Shown: positions 46,976 through 59,017, counted from the first letter of the stretch. The stretch is DNA of 64,000 nt from Eutypa lata (GCA_022661535.1 JAKULF010000002.1:310001-374000), one strand, 5' to 3'. Notes: a model not told the origin generated them from the letters alone. Numbers and translations are program-made.

Positions 46976-48432
46976 CTTGATGTTGTCCAAACTTGCAGTG
47001 AAGAAATAAATGAAAAGATGATCGTAATAGAAACGATACTGAAAAGCGAGGATAGGATAAGCAGCTATCCTAGGTATTTGGCGACCTGACGTCAAAAGGC
47101 TCGGCGCGGCGATGCTGCGTCTTTTTAACTTGAGCTTTCAGGCACCCTACATTAAATATGTGGAAGGAGATGCACTCATTTGGGCCATGACTGAAGGATG
47201 CGTTGTGTAATCAATAAGTGCTTATATTCCTGATGCATTATGTTGCTGTACTGTGGTGCACACCATACATAAGTGGGGATACCACGTAGGTGCATTAAGG
47301 CTATAAGGATCACCAACAAATTTCTTACGCCGTGCATAATACAAGACAGGGTTAAGCGTAGCGCAAGGCTGCATAAACAATGCTGGATATTAAGGAATTA
47401 AGCCTTAAGTTGTTTAATTGTTTTAAATAAATAGCTAATAATATTAAGCCTTATATATACATTATTAAAAACATTTAATTTACTTTTTTATAAATATAAT
47501 TATATTATATTATATAATAAACTTTAAAAAAAAATATATTAATATATATAAAAATTTATTTATTATAAAATTTATTTTTTATTATATATATTATAAATTA
47601 TAAAAATATATATATAAAAGCTTTTTTATAAAATAAAAATATTAAAAATAAATTTATAATAAAAAATTTATTTTAAAAAAATAAAATAAATATTTTATTA
47701 TTATTAAATTTTATAATAATTTATAAAATTTAATATAAAAATTTAAATAATAAATATAAATTTTAATTATTATTTTATTATTTTTTAAAATATAAACTTT
47801 ATAAAGTTTTTTTATTATATTATTAAATAAATATTTAAATAATTAAAATTTATTAAAACTTTAATATTAAAAATTATTTTAATTTAAAATATATATAATA
47901 TATATATTATATTATAATTCTTTTTAAAAATATTTAATAATAACTTTTATTTTTATTTAATATAATAATTAAATTTATAATAAATTTATTAATAATTTAA
48001 TTTAATTTTAATAAATTATTAAAATTATAATTAAAATAATTTATTATATATATATTTTTAATTTTAATTTTAATTATTATTTTAATTTATAATATAATAA
48101 TTAATAATATATAATTATATAAAAGCTTAAAATATAATATTTTCGAAATCGACTTTATACGATATAAGTAATATATAAGCCGGTTTATATTTACTGCTTA
48201 AACCTTCGTATAAACGAAACTATTATCATGTAATTAAGCCGCAACAATAAGCAGAAAAACCCGACTTAGCCATCCTGCCATTAAGGCAAGCTTCTGTTTA
48301 TCCTAAGCTAAACACTTAAGTATATTTACTCATAATTCCCTTAGCTTATTAATTCAATCCTATTCTATCATACTTCTAGCAGAAGTAACATATAAATACA
48401 CTATACCTAGGGGGTTAAATGGAGAAGAGACA
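46976..48432. other. Intergenic, 1.5 kb, mostly AT-rich
   Basis: Holds the peptidase promoter at its left end and the extreme A/T block (listed separately). A TATAAATA at 48391-48398 precedes a weak frame starting at 48433. Confidence 0.6.
47460..48120. repeat. Almost pure A/T block
   Basis: About 660 bp in which I count roughly ten G or C bases. The stretch from about 47945 to 48120 has none. The edges carry AAAAGCTT-type hexamers (near 47617 and 48121). There is no repeated unit of fixed length. Flanking DNA returns abruptly to normal composition. Candidate explanations are a heavily RIP-mutated repeat, a matrix-attachment or origin-like element, or organellar-type DNA. Confidence 0.8.
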
Positions 48433-48738
48433 ATGTCAGATCGCCAATTCCACCCGTTCTCCAAGCCAGCAGGGATGAAGGAGAAGATCCTCCTACCATC
48501 AGACACCAGAAAAGGATGCTCGAATGATACTTTAGTTCAGCCAAGTGGTACTGATGAGGTTGGCCGGTTTGTTAAAAGGCTGAACCTTCCTTGCAATCCC
48601 AAGAATTTATCGCCCAAAAATCAATTGGTGGCCCTTGTACACGCATTTTATAGCGACGTAAGAGTTCGAGCCTGCCCAAGTAGGCAATGCGAAAACATCA
48701 AGGGGGAATGCCGCAAGATGCTTCCGGCCTGCCGGTAG
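48433..48738 (+). CDS. Hypothetical protein, doubtful
   Basis: A 101-codon ATG frame with a TATAAATA 42 bp upstream. Composition is protein-like (DEVGRFVKRLNLPC) with five Cys, three of them clustered in the last 25 residues (CPSRQCENIKGEC). No domain recognised. It may be the first exon of a gene that continues into 48824-49317, but no confident splice was found. Confidence 0.3.
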   Translation: MSDRQFHPFSKPAGMKEKILLPSDTRKGCSNDTLVQPSGTDEVGRFVKRLNLPCNPKNLSPKNQLVALVHAFYSDVRVRACPSRQCENIKGECRKMLPACR

Positions 48739-48823
48739 GGGGCTTTCCGAGAGTGCATCGTCACATTGGTATCGTGTCACTTTCGGGCATTGCGAGACCT
48801 TTATATCCAGTAGGTGTCCCTAG

Positions 48824-49381
48824 ATGGGTCAACAGTTATGGCTCTCTGGCCACGACAGATCATATTCTTCTACTGAAATAATGAATAGACAGTCACAAGG
48901 CCGTCCCTTGCGGATGCTGATTAATGTTTATGCACTTGACCACATACGAAACGCCGTAGTCCCCGGTGCCAAATCACTTCCCGGAGATATTGACATTATC
49001 GTGGTAATCCTAGATATCTTCAGCTGGATGATATTACTTGAATATGACACGCTCTGGTTCGGTCTTGAGGAACATGGTATCCTGTACGATTTGCAGAAAA
49101 AGAAGAGTCTTAAGCGGTTATTGTCTGTTCTACAAAAGGTTCGCCTGGGTGATATAGGTGTATGTCCCCACCGTTTATGGAACTTTGCGATTAGAAGAGG
49201 CGACAATTACAGCCATTTCCTCCCGATCCTAGACTATCTGCTCTGTGGCCCCGGAGGCCTTCCAATCGAGAAGAGGCGTCACACGAGATGTAGCGAAGCG
49301 CTGTACGTTCCGGCCACGCTGGCAAGTAACGCAACACAAGTTACCGTATGTACACCGATTGGTGTATATTACCTTAATTAA
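48824..49381 (+). CDS. Hypothetical protein, 3' end inside the inverted-repeat element
   Basis: A 185-codon ATG frame. The middle is protein-like (DIDIIVVILDIFSWMILLEY, then FGLEEHGILYDLQKK), with no domain I recognise. From 49318 onward the frame runs into the left inverted repeat of the element at 49318-49824, so the last 21 codons are element-derived. If it was once a gene, it has probably been truncated by that insertion. Confidence 0.3.
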   Translation: MGQQLWLSGHDRSYSSTEIMNRQSQGRPLRMLINVYALDHIRNAVVPGAKSLPGDIDIIVVILDIFSWMILLEYDTLWFGLEEHGILYDLQKKKSLKRLLSVLQKVRLGDIGVCPHRLWNFAIRRGDNYSHFLPILDYLLCGPGGLPIEKRRHTRCSEALYVPATLASNATQVTVCTPIGVYYLN

Positions 49382-49824
49382 CTTATTAATATTAACTTTT
49401 TCCACATTGCAGTTAATGCAACGTAACGCATTAATGTTGACCTTGGTGTTTACATATGGATACTGAATGTAGCTTAACGACCCATTGTTAGTATTTATTA
49501 TATATTTATATGATAATATTAACATGTAGCTCATTGGCATTATTACAGCCCGGATACGAAGTGAGTAAGTGATGCGTAAAGTCGGTGGTGGTCCGTAAGG
49601 TTGGTGACGACGTAGCCAAGACATTAAAAAACGAAGTCACGATAATTATTTTCGGCTTTACTTTGACCCCTTTCATCCCTCGGTTACCTATGTAATACGT
49701 ATAACACATTATACAACATGACCATTTTCGTTTACCGCAACTTACGAAATCGAAGGCGCCGGTGCATTATAAGTAACGCAACTTACATGGTCGGGTAGTG
49801 GAGTGTGTTGCGTTACTTGCCAGC
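49318..49824. mobile_element. MITE-like element with 21-bp terminal inverted repeats
   Basis: 507 bp bounded by perfect 21-bp inverted repeats at 49318-49338 and 49804-49824, beginning GCTGGCAAGTAACGCAAC. The GTAACGCA motif recurs inside (about 49425 and 49770), as subterminal repeats do in non-autonomous DNA transposons. There is no transposase frame. A target-site duplication is not evident. The right end abuts the truncated HET-domain frame. Confidence 0.75.
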
Positions 49825-49964
49825 TTGCCAATAAATATCATATCCTGGAAAGAGATCTCCTCGTCATATTGCCAGGTATAAGACAAGATGGCATATTTAG
49901 GAATCCGGTCTCCGAAGAACGAGGTTAGTCGCAAGGTGCTAGTATTTATGAGGCGGATAGACAT
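49825..49964 (-). pseudogene. Truncated HET-domain gene (5' fragment)
   Basis: From ATG at 49964 the frame reads like the start of a heterokaryon-incompatibility (HET) domain protein. It has the RLINTST opening, FFGDRIPKYAILSYTW and the acidic ...SFQDM segment that begins most fungal HET proteins. After about 46 codons it runs into the right inverted repeat of the element at 49318-49824. The rest of the HET domain is not found on the other side, so the insertion (or a linked deletion) removed most of the gene. Confidence 0.7.
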
Positions 49965-51164
49965 GATTGTATAGCTTAAGTCTGTTTGGGCGAAGATGTA
50001 GTAAATATTAGAAGTTAGCCTTATTACTAGTCTAAGTACGTAGCAATTTGTGAAGCGTAGCGAATTGCTTCTTATAATCACAATCAACAATAATTTCTTT
50101 CAAGCTACGATCTTGGCACTTATCGGTACTAACGATTGTTTCGGCTGATGATACTTCTAAGCGCTGGGGTGTAGTAAGCTGATCGAACTATATCCAGATT
50201 GTTGAGGTCTCCGGATGACGCCAACACTAATGTGGAGGGCTGAGGCCTATACTAAGTGTTATACCCATATTTATGAGGCGCAGCTATGCAAAGAACAAAG
50301 CTGAAACTGAAACCTGAGCTGAGCCTCCTATATCTAGTGTTAACATTGGCGATCAACAACTCCGAAAGCCAGATACATGTCACAAGAAAAACGTAGTAAG
50401 CAATGTAATTTGATAATATATATATAACGTTTCTCTCGCATATTAGATATTAAGACTTGTATAGACTTCAGGAACATTGAATTTATTATGTTAGCCTCAT
50501 CTCTTTTAATATTTTCTTTTTCTCATATGGATCGCAGAGTGTCACATGGGGAATGGAGCCAGGTGTTGTTAGCTGCAGGATATCTGCAAAGACAGCCAAC
50601 ATGCCAACTGCTTGAAGGTCATTCGACAATACCGAAACGCAAAGATACCTAATAGCACCAACACATATTATCAGCGGCTAGGACCCTAGAGGGATAATAC
50701 AGATACGTACCTTTATTTTGTACATGAATAGTTGACGTGTACAGAGGGAATAGAAGGAGTTCATGGACCTTAGAACCGAAGAAAATTGTTAATTCAATAG
50801 AACCTTAGTTCTAAGTCTTACTACCAGTGTCACACAGAGATAATATGGCTTTAAATCCGTGGTCCTTTCATACAGTTTTCTGTATCCTACAGTCATCATA
50901 AGAGTGTCAATATGCTCTAGTTATTACTCTCTCTAAGATATTAAAATGAAATATAACAGTATGCTGCCCCTCCCCAGAAATAGGTTCAAGCACAATTACA
51001 TTAAAAGTCCTCTAATTAATGGATCGTCGAGAAATATTTTATCGCACACTGGCGTAACTTTTATCTGCCAAACCTGCCAGGTTCCATGATATGATGTTTT
51101 CACCCAAGACATATAATTATGACTGACGTCGATGAGAATCCACTTGGAGATCAGGAACACCAAA
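49965..51164. other. Intergenic, 1.2 kb
   Basis: Upstream of the HET fragment and 3' of the transporter gene; no gene or repeat recognised. Confidence 0.6.
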
Positions 51165-53379
51165 TCAGACGTCACTCTGCTTCTCGCCCTTCTCATTTCC
51201 CTTCAGTCCTTCCTCCTTGAGCTTCGCATCGTCGTCGCGGTCAAGACTGACCTGCGGCATCAAGAACCACGCAAACACAAAGGCGAGTACCGCAAGCGAA
51301 GCCCCAACAAGGAAGATGATTCGGAAGCCCCGTTTGTACGCGGGTAAGAGAACCGCTTGTATGGCTTCCTTCTGCAAAGTTGGTAGTGTAGACAAGTAAG
51401 TATCGGGACTACCGAGAAGATTCTCTCTCGCCTCGGCCTCTAGATCCAGAGTCGTCAAAGAGCTCGATACGATATTGTTGCTAAACTGTATTAGATTCCA
51501 ACGAAGATTAGATGGTAGTTTGTGTCTACTCACAGTATTGTCCCAGAAACAGCTAGGCCGATTGTGCCGCCGAGATTTCGAACGAAGCTAATGAAAGGGC
51601 ATTAGCAGACTTTAACTTATAGATAAGTGCAGTAACTCACTTCCTAAACGACGTCACAATAGCCATGTCACGTCTATCGACACCTGCTTGAACAGCGATA
51701 AGGGCTCTATATTACCCAATTAGTACAACTTCCTAGCATATATGAAAGTAGTTGCTTACGGTTGAAGCGTGTTTCCGACTCCGACACCCGTCAATATGGC
51801 ATATCCAATCTGCTTCCCTAGAGAAGAATTCTCATCGAGAGTCGAGAAAAGACCTAGACCAATTGCCCAGCAGGCCCATCCAAAGAGGATGCACTCTCTA
51901 TAACGCCCCACCCAGTGGACGATGAGACCGGAAAAGGTACTACTAGCAGTCTGTATTAGAGTAATAGGGAGCAAAAGTGCGCCGGCACGGACGGCTGAGT
52001 ACCCATAGGCGACCTGGTAGAAAGTTGGGATGTAATAGATTTGTACGAGGAAGTTCCAGCCGTTAATAGCCATCGTCAAGCATGCACCGTTAACGATACG
52101 CGACTTGAATACGTGCACTTGATATAGTAGTTAGTACCTAGTCTACTGCTGAATAAAATAGGGGATAGGGATGGTCTCACAGGCTACTAAGGGATACTTT
52201 GGTCCTTTCCACTCCCACAAGACGAAGCCCAAGCTTACGGCAAATCCCACTACCAACGTAGCAATGACATGCGGTGACGACCATGGGTAGTCGCCACCTC
52301 CCCAAGTAAGACCTAGGACGATGATAGTGCTTCCAGCAAGGGCCAAGAGGACCCCAAGGAAATCGATTGCTTTTAGTTTCCTGCGGTTGTTAGAGACTTA
52401 TTGAGAGAACCCGTGTGAAACCTTTAGACTCACAATCGCCAATCGCCCTCGACCTTCTTCAAGGGCATGAAGAATAAGACGCACAGCGTCGTCAACGCGG
52501 TGAGGGGCAAGTTGAGTCTGAAGATCCAACGCCACGAATCTTGGGACTTCGACGCAAGGGCACCGCCAATGACGGGACCAATACCATTGGCGAGAGCGAC
52601 GACCGAACCCTATTACATCATCCAGTTAAAAACGTATCGTCAGGGGTGGATGGGGGAAGGGAGGAAGGGGAGGGGGGCCAGAGAGGTTGTTTTTGTTGAA
52701 CCCGTAACCGCGACTAATGAAAAGTCATTAGGTAACGTACCAGAATCCCTTGGTACTTACCCCTCTCCCGGAGGGGCACGACATCGCTGACAATAAGCTG
52801 TGCGACGGTCATCAGGCCTCCGCCGCCGACACCGGTGAGGGCGCGGAAGGCGATCAGCTGGGTGGCGGTCTGGGCGAGCGAGGCGGCGAGGGAGCCGAGG
52901 AAGAAGATGGCGAGCCCGATCAGCAGGATGGCCTTGCGCGACCAGATGTCCGAGAGCCGGCCGTACAGGAGCTGGAAGCTCGTCGACGTGATGAAGTAGC
53001 CGCTGGCGAACCACGCCGCCTGGCTGTTGGCATCCAGCGCGTTGGCCACGATGTGCAAGCTCGCCGCCAGCGTCGTCTGGTCCATCAGGGCTAGCAGGTC
53101 GACGCTCGCGCAGGCGAGGAAGATCTGTTATGGAAATTGGCGATGCGTTAGCCAACAACCGAAAGCATGACAGTCACATATAGGTACTGGAGAGGTTATA
53201 CTCACTGTGATGATCTTCCTGACGGGAACATAGTTGGTTTGCTCGTTGAAAACATGGGGCTTCCCATCTGATGCCTCTTCACATATTGCGCTAGGTTCTT
53301 TTGGTGAACTGGTATCCGGAGTAGTAGGGGTTGCAGCATCTGCGTGGTCTACGTTTGATGCTCTAGAAGGTGCAAACAT
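51165..53379 (-). CDS. MFS multidrug-type transporter, 14-TM DHA2-like
   Basis: Eight exons: 53379-53206, 53124-52741, 52609-52434, 52380-52181, 52117-51760, 51706-51641, 51588-51544 and 51480-51165. All splice in phase; 572 residues. The ATG at 53379 is the first in frame. A hydrophilic N-terminus is followed by IFLACASVDLLALMDQT (motif D1-like), the loop GRLSDIWSRK, and the RALTGVGGGGLMT and RGKYQG motifs typical of drug:H+ antiporter-2 proteins. Later come GIGPVIGG (motif C) and VSGTI before the last helices. Such transporters export toxins, drugs or secondary metabolites across the plasma membrane. It stands alone here, so its substrate cannot be inferred. Confidence 0.92.
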
Positions 53380-54654
53380 CGTGGACAAGCAACTCCTAGC
53401 GATGAACAAACTGTTTTCCTTGGTTCTTTCAAGCGAGCTGATGTTACATTAATGTAGTTGTTTCCCGGATTGTGGCAAATGGCCGTAATAAACACTCCGG
53501 TCGTTGTTTCAGTATGTCATGTTATGAGGAGCCTTGAGGCCGTCGTTGAAATACGGCCGGAATCGGCGAGGCGGTCAAGGACCTTGACGTCCGATGAGGA
53601 GCCTCAGATTTTTTTCCTTCCTTCTTCACCATTCATCTGCAGGATTACGAAATGCACTTCATCCAGTCTCTTGCATTAGCCGCGATGATCGTTGGCATTA
53701 CGTGAGGAGTTCAATGCAGAATTGCCGCAATTCCAGGTGAGTTTATTCGCAGGTAAGTATCGTCGGTGGCAGACGGGGTTGAACACCGAAACAGGATGAA
53801 ATAACTTGCTCAGAAAGGTTCTCAAACTTGCTCAACAAGGTTCTCAATTGAGCCAAGCCCCGGAACCATGACCCCTGTTTTCTCGGCGGACTGGAGCCAC
53901 TACGCCGAGTGTAATTGGACGGTAATACGTTCAGCCCTACGGCCGATCCCGTTCCGCTATTTGGGAGAAGAAAGACCCCTGGGGTCTTCTGCCTCTAACT
54001 TGGATCCGTGACATCTGATCGGCAGTTGAAATGGAGATCGGTGGGTCTGTAGAGCCTATTGTGCGTAACGTGTAGGTACCGTGGCCTTGGTTCATGAGAT
54101 ATTTCGAGAGAATAGCTGGGTGATAATTGAGAAAACGGGAAGGAAGAAAACTGTAAGACAAGGAGAAACGGTGTAAGCATATACAAAAAAAAAAGTAACC
54201 AAGAAAAGAAAACGAAAAGAAAATCGCAAACAATTAGTCGTAGCAAAACAAGCAGGCGGGATATTAGATTTATCTGAGTGAACAGAAAGAAAATACCATC
54301 AAGTACATGTAGGTAGCTTGATGGCCACTCTTCATACCCCTTACCTAAGTAGATACCCGGTATTGAATTTAAGATCAACTAGATCCAGTCTTCCCGGAAG
54401 TTTTGTCTGCGTCAAGGATGTCTGGCCTCCATGTTGATTGGTGCTTGAAGTAATCAGCAGATGTATAGTTAGGTCCGGTTGTTACGACGTGTGCTTGGGT
54501 AATGCGTTCAAAATCTATATATAGCTTTGGTAACGTGGGCGATAATCCCCTTATTTTAAGCTCTATCCTCTAGACAACTCTATCTTACCAGGCCTTCCTC
54601 CCAGTTATCTTCTGTACGATAATCGACTCCAAGAAAACACTCTCATTCACCACG
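53380..54654. other. Intergenic, 1.3 kb, divergent promoter region
   Basis: Separates the divergent transporter and PLP-enzyme genes. TATATATA at 54516-54523 precedes the plus-strand start by 132 bp. No coding signal. Confidence 0.6.
54516..54523 (+). promoter_or_regulatory. TATA box of the PLP/rhodanese gene
   Basis: TATATATA lies 132 bp upstream of ATG 54655, with a pyrimidine-rich stretch following. Confidence 0.4.
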
Positions 54655-56418
54655 ATGGCTGCAAACCCACTCAATGTCTTCACCGGGCCGGACTCGGTGA
54701 AGAACTACTTCGATCCAGACCAAGCTCCCCCTCTTCCCCTCGTGGAAATACCAGATGAGCTTAACCCTTACCGTCAAGATGGGGTGCGCATATATGCTAA
54801 GATGATGACGATGCACCCAGCGAATAATGTAAAATGCATGCCAGGTAAGACCTTCCACTCATCTTAGCCATGCTTGGTTGGTAAGACTAACCCGTCTCCC
54901 AATGCAGCTCTGAACCTTCTTGAAAAAGGTGTGGTACCAGGGAAGACAAAGACCATCGTCGAGTACAGTTCGGGCTCTACCGTCATATCAATGTCGATGG
55001 TCGCCCGCGTCTACCACGGCATAAGCGATACGCGAGCTTTCCTGAGCAACAAGACAAGCGTCGCTAAGCTCAGGCTGATGCAGTTCTTTGGGCTTGACAT
55101 GTAAGGGACTCGCGAGGAGAAGCTCCATTAGTGCAGGTTGTATTAACCGCTTTGTGACAGAACATTATTCGGTGGACCCTCCCAGCCTGAACCGATGGAC
55201 CACAGGGGTGGCATTCGCCGCGCTGAACAGATGGCGGCCTCCGATGATACTATAAACCCTAACCAATACGCCAACGACAACAACTGGAAATCTCATATCC
55301 GCTGGACCGGTCCCCAGATTCTGAAACAGTTGCCGGAGATAAGCATCATTTGTGCCGGCTTGGGGACTTCGGGCACTATGACAGGGTTAGGAACCTACTT
55401 CAAAGAAGCTAAGCCTTCGGTGTACAGATTAGGGTACAGTTGGCTCCAGTCTGGTTGAATTAAGATGAGGTAACTGACGTCGTGTGTTAGTGTCGTCACA
55501 GCAGCAGGTGACCGGGTCCCGGGACCTAGGTCCTTCGCCTTGCTTGCGCCTGTTGAGTTCCCCTGGAAGTCATCAGTGGACCATATAGAGCATGTAGGGT
55601 CGCAGGATTCCTTCCAGCTATCCCTTGACCTCTGCAGACAAGGAATCGTGTGTGGGCCGTCATCGGGGTTCAACTTATCTGGCCTCTACCAGTTCATCCA
55701 GAAGAGGAAGTCGGAAGGCACGCTAGGTGAGCTCTCAAACGATGCGGGGGAGATTCACTGCGTGTTCCTCTGCTGCGATCTCCCTTACCAGTACATCGGG
55801 GAATACTTCGACAAGCTAGGTGACGCCGCATTTCCCCCCATCCGGAACAACAACCTGGCAAAGGTCGACCTGTACCGCTACGATGAAGCGTGGGAGCTAG
55901 CTCAGGACATTGCTTTAGAATCCTACTATGCACTAGAGCCCCTGAGTCCAGGCTCTCAAATGGCGCAGCTCAGAACACACCAGGTCGTGCCGCAGATGGA
56001 TGTCACGGTCATTGATCTCCGGCAAAGCATCGACTTCGTACAGGGGTCGCTCCCAAGAGCCATCAATGTGCCTCTTTCCTCGACCACGAGCGATACAACT
56101 AGCCCATTCTTCGACGCTACCCAGCTCGAGAACACGTGGGTTGAGTTGGAGGGCTTGTTCAGCTCTGACAAGATTACCGAGCTTCGAGGACGGAGAGTAC
56201 TGGTAGTTTGCTATAACGGTGACATTTCCAGGGTGGCGACGAGTATCCTGCGTGCCAAGGGTGTAGAGGCTACCAATATCCGTGGAGGTATCAAGGCCCT
56301 GACGACGAGAGATCTTGCAAGTACATCGCTTTTCAGTCATAGGGCGGAGGCATCAGAAGCGCCAATAGTGCCTGGCGAGGCATTACCGTTTGTTGATTAC
56401 CTAGATCCGAGAATATAA
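54655..56418 (+). CDS. Cysteine synthase-like PLP enzyme fused to a rhodanese domain
   Basis: Four exons, 54655-54844, 54908-55100, 55161-55433 and 55491-56418; 527 residues. Residues about 1-340 are a fold-type II PLP enzyme of the cysteine synthase/cystathionine beta-synthase superfamily. The PLP lysine is probably in HPANNVKCMPALNLL, the asparagine loop is replaced by EYSSGSTVIS, and the phosphate-binding glycine loop is GLGTSGTMTG. Residues about 389-500 form a rhodanese module (VIDLRQSIDFVQGSLPRAIN, then VVCYNGDISR with the active Cys near 457). The fusion suggests that sulfur made or released by the PLP domain is passed as persulfide to the rhodanese Cys, or the reverse. No signal peptide; probably cytosolic. 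Confidence 0.88.
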
Positions 56419-57204
56419 ATACGTCTCCTGAGAAACTGGGAAGTTGATCCTGGTATGGTAGAGGTTGGTGGATGGCTATGGTAGTTCTCACTGAAAAACT
56501 TACCCCGAAGAAAAATTGGGTGGGATACATCTAGCAGTGGCATACAGAAGAAGCATTATTGATTCGATAGTTATTACTAAATTAACAAGTTAGCAACAGT
56601 TACGTGGTTTTATACATAGCCTGGCAAGATTTGGATTTGTAATAATCACATAATAAAAGGCTGAACGTAGAATACGTTATTCAATTTCCTAATTCGACAC
56701 CCCTCCAGTTCTCCAATTAGGATACAGCATGCCGTACCAACCGGCCGGCATTAGCATTAGATATATGTAGAGAGGATTAGGCGCTGGGCTCAGCTAGCCG
56801 ATCTAGGCTGTGTCTTCGAAAGGGGAAGTGGGGCCAAGAGAAGCACGCATGATATGCTCCTTCGTTGCAAGGGATATTACAGCCTTGATATATCTATTTT
56901 CGGAGAAGGGCCTTCACAGCACGAACTTTAGAGCAGTTTTACCGCGTTGTCCCAAGCAATGTCTTTGGCACCAATGTGGGTTGGACAAGTAGACTGTTCA
57001 GGAGAATGAATTCGGCAAGAGATACCTTAAAAGGGGTTCGCGTTCCTATAAGTAAATAGTCGTAGGCAATTATATCTGGCAACCTTTCCCCGCTAACCCC
57101 CTTCTGTAAAATATCTCGTTGTACACCAGTCCTGTGTCAAAAGGAAAGCGAATGGATAGCTCCGACACCATTGTCAACATTATTGGCAGCCTAACCACAA
57201 GGCA
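56419..57204. other. Intergenic, 0.8 kb
   Basis: Convergent 3' flanks of the PLP and HeLo genes. No gene seen. Confidence 0.6.
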
Positions 57205-59017
57205 TTATAACTTGATGGACTCAAGCTTTCGTACGACTTTCTCATGTAGAGCGTTGGATAATCGAACACCGACATCTAGATTCTCCTCGTTTTCTTCTGG
57301 GAGGATGTCCAAAGCCTGACCCCCCTCAATACAATCTTGCACGAGATCAGCATAGGTCCATCCTACTCGTTCAGCAATGGTGTCTGAAACACTGGATTGG
57401 AGCATTCGCTCCCTGACCAACTTCAATTCTCTCCTGCGTACTTCGACTCCAGCTATAGTCTCAATGGGTTTCCAGAGAGCTATCTCTGCTAAAACGAGTC
57501 CAAGACTATAAATGTCGTGCGATTTCTTTGACCTGGAATCGTTGAGAAGCAGAAGATCTGGATGACGGTACAGATCATGTCTCTCCGAGAATTGATGCGA
57601 CGTCGTGACTTCCTCTGGAAGCGCCGGACGCGAGAATTCGAAGCCAGACAGTATGGGCTCTCTCAGATTAATCGTACGATCCGGATTGGCTGCGAATAGG
57701 AGGCAGTCGCTCTGAATATCCTTGTGGATCCAGTCGACTGCGTGAAGATATAGTAGGGACCCAGCTAGTATATTTGCTATCCTTATTCGTGTATTCAACG
57801 GGGGTGGAGCTCGCATCTTTGCAAGAAGTTCGCGGAGTGACACTAGCTCTGCATCATCGCCGTCCACGTTTGGAGGCCATTCATACACCAATGCGTATCT
57901 TGGCGTGTTGCGTTTCTCACTGCGATGATAGCCGACACACTTAGGAGAGTGGAATACACTTGGCTTATCCTGTGCCGCAAGGTAGCTGACAGTTTCATGA
58001 CACGCTTCTCGACCGTTGAGCGATATGCATTTTGAAAGAACGCATCGTCAAGGGTCTCTCTCCACTCCAGCCATACCCTCTGGCCCCTCAAACTTCCAGT
58101 TTGTCGACCAATATGCTTCGGAACGCCGTCCAGCACCAGATCCCCAGATTTAATGTAGAGTGCATAGCTTGATGACGCATTCATTTCGATGCGCATGTGG
58201 TGCATTTTGAACTCTGCGAGCGAAACCACGGATTTGTTGGTCTTGTCAAAGGGCTCATTCACAGTCAATGTCCTAAAGGAGCTTGCGAGTTCGGAATTGT
58301 TGATGGAATCACTACGAGCCACTTCCATCGCTTCGATTAACTCCTGGACTCGGTCAACCTTATCCATAACTTGCAGGGGAGTCAAGTTGTGTTGAGCTTG
58401 CATAACGCGAAGATCGTCAAGTGCGCCACGATCAAGAAAGGATTCGATTTTGTCGTTATACTGAACTAGCCTGATAACGAGCGTTTGGAAACTATTTCTC
58501 TTGAGCATTGCCCAGTCGATCCTCGCAGCGACCCTTCCGCCTCTCTCCCATACTGCCAGTGTCTTTTGTAAGAAGGTAAGCTTTTGCTTGTTCTGGAGCT
58601 TTGTACCTTCATTCGCAATTCCGGGACTTATTTTTGTTGCCACTTGTTTGAATTTTGAAGTAATCGTTAAGCATTCTCGGAATTCGAATTGCATCTCATG
58701 CAATATGTCTAGGACAAGACTATGATTCAGTTGAAGTAGTTTGTGTGGGCTTTCTAGAAGCTCTTCCATCAAGCCCACTTTCTCACCCCAGAGCAGACAA
58801 CGTGATTGTTCAATTCTGAGGCGAGTCCGGAGATGCTCAAATTCGTTTGGCATTTTTTTCATTTCAATGAACATTTGATAGCCTACGTAGACATCTGGTA
58901 AGGAAGACTTCTAGCATCATAGGTGTAGATTTTCTCACCTTTGATACATCCCGAAAATACTTGCAATGCTAGCGACGTGGCACCCAGACCAATTCCAGCA
59001 ACAGATAATGGATCCAT
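57205..59017 (-). CDS. HeLo-domain pseudokinase, frameshifted between the two halves
   Basis: Exon 1 is 59017-58939 and exon 2 starts at 58882 (phase 1, GTGAGA...TAG). The N-terminal 200 residues match the HeLo (prion-inhibition) domain: MDPLSVAGIGLGATSLALQV, then LRTRLRIEQSRCLLWGEKVGL. HeLo domains form the membrane-attacking part of the HET-S cell-death system. The C-terminal half is a protein-kinase fold: VYEWP hinge, IHKDIQSDCLLF where the catalytic-loop Asn is Cys, SGFEFSRP in place of DFG, and HDIYSLGLVLAEI. Lack of the DFG Asp points to a pseudokinase. The frame must change by one base between about 57890 and 58020 to join the halves; no convincing intron fits. About 585 residues if joined. 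Divergent from the kinase-ankyrin gene. Confidence 0.75.

Noticed and set aside
53995..54378. 127-codon hydrophobic minus-strand frame
   Set aside because: Phe/Leu/Ser-rich because of A-rich DNA on the plus strand; no domain and no partner exons.
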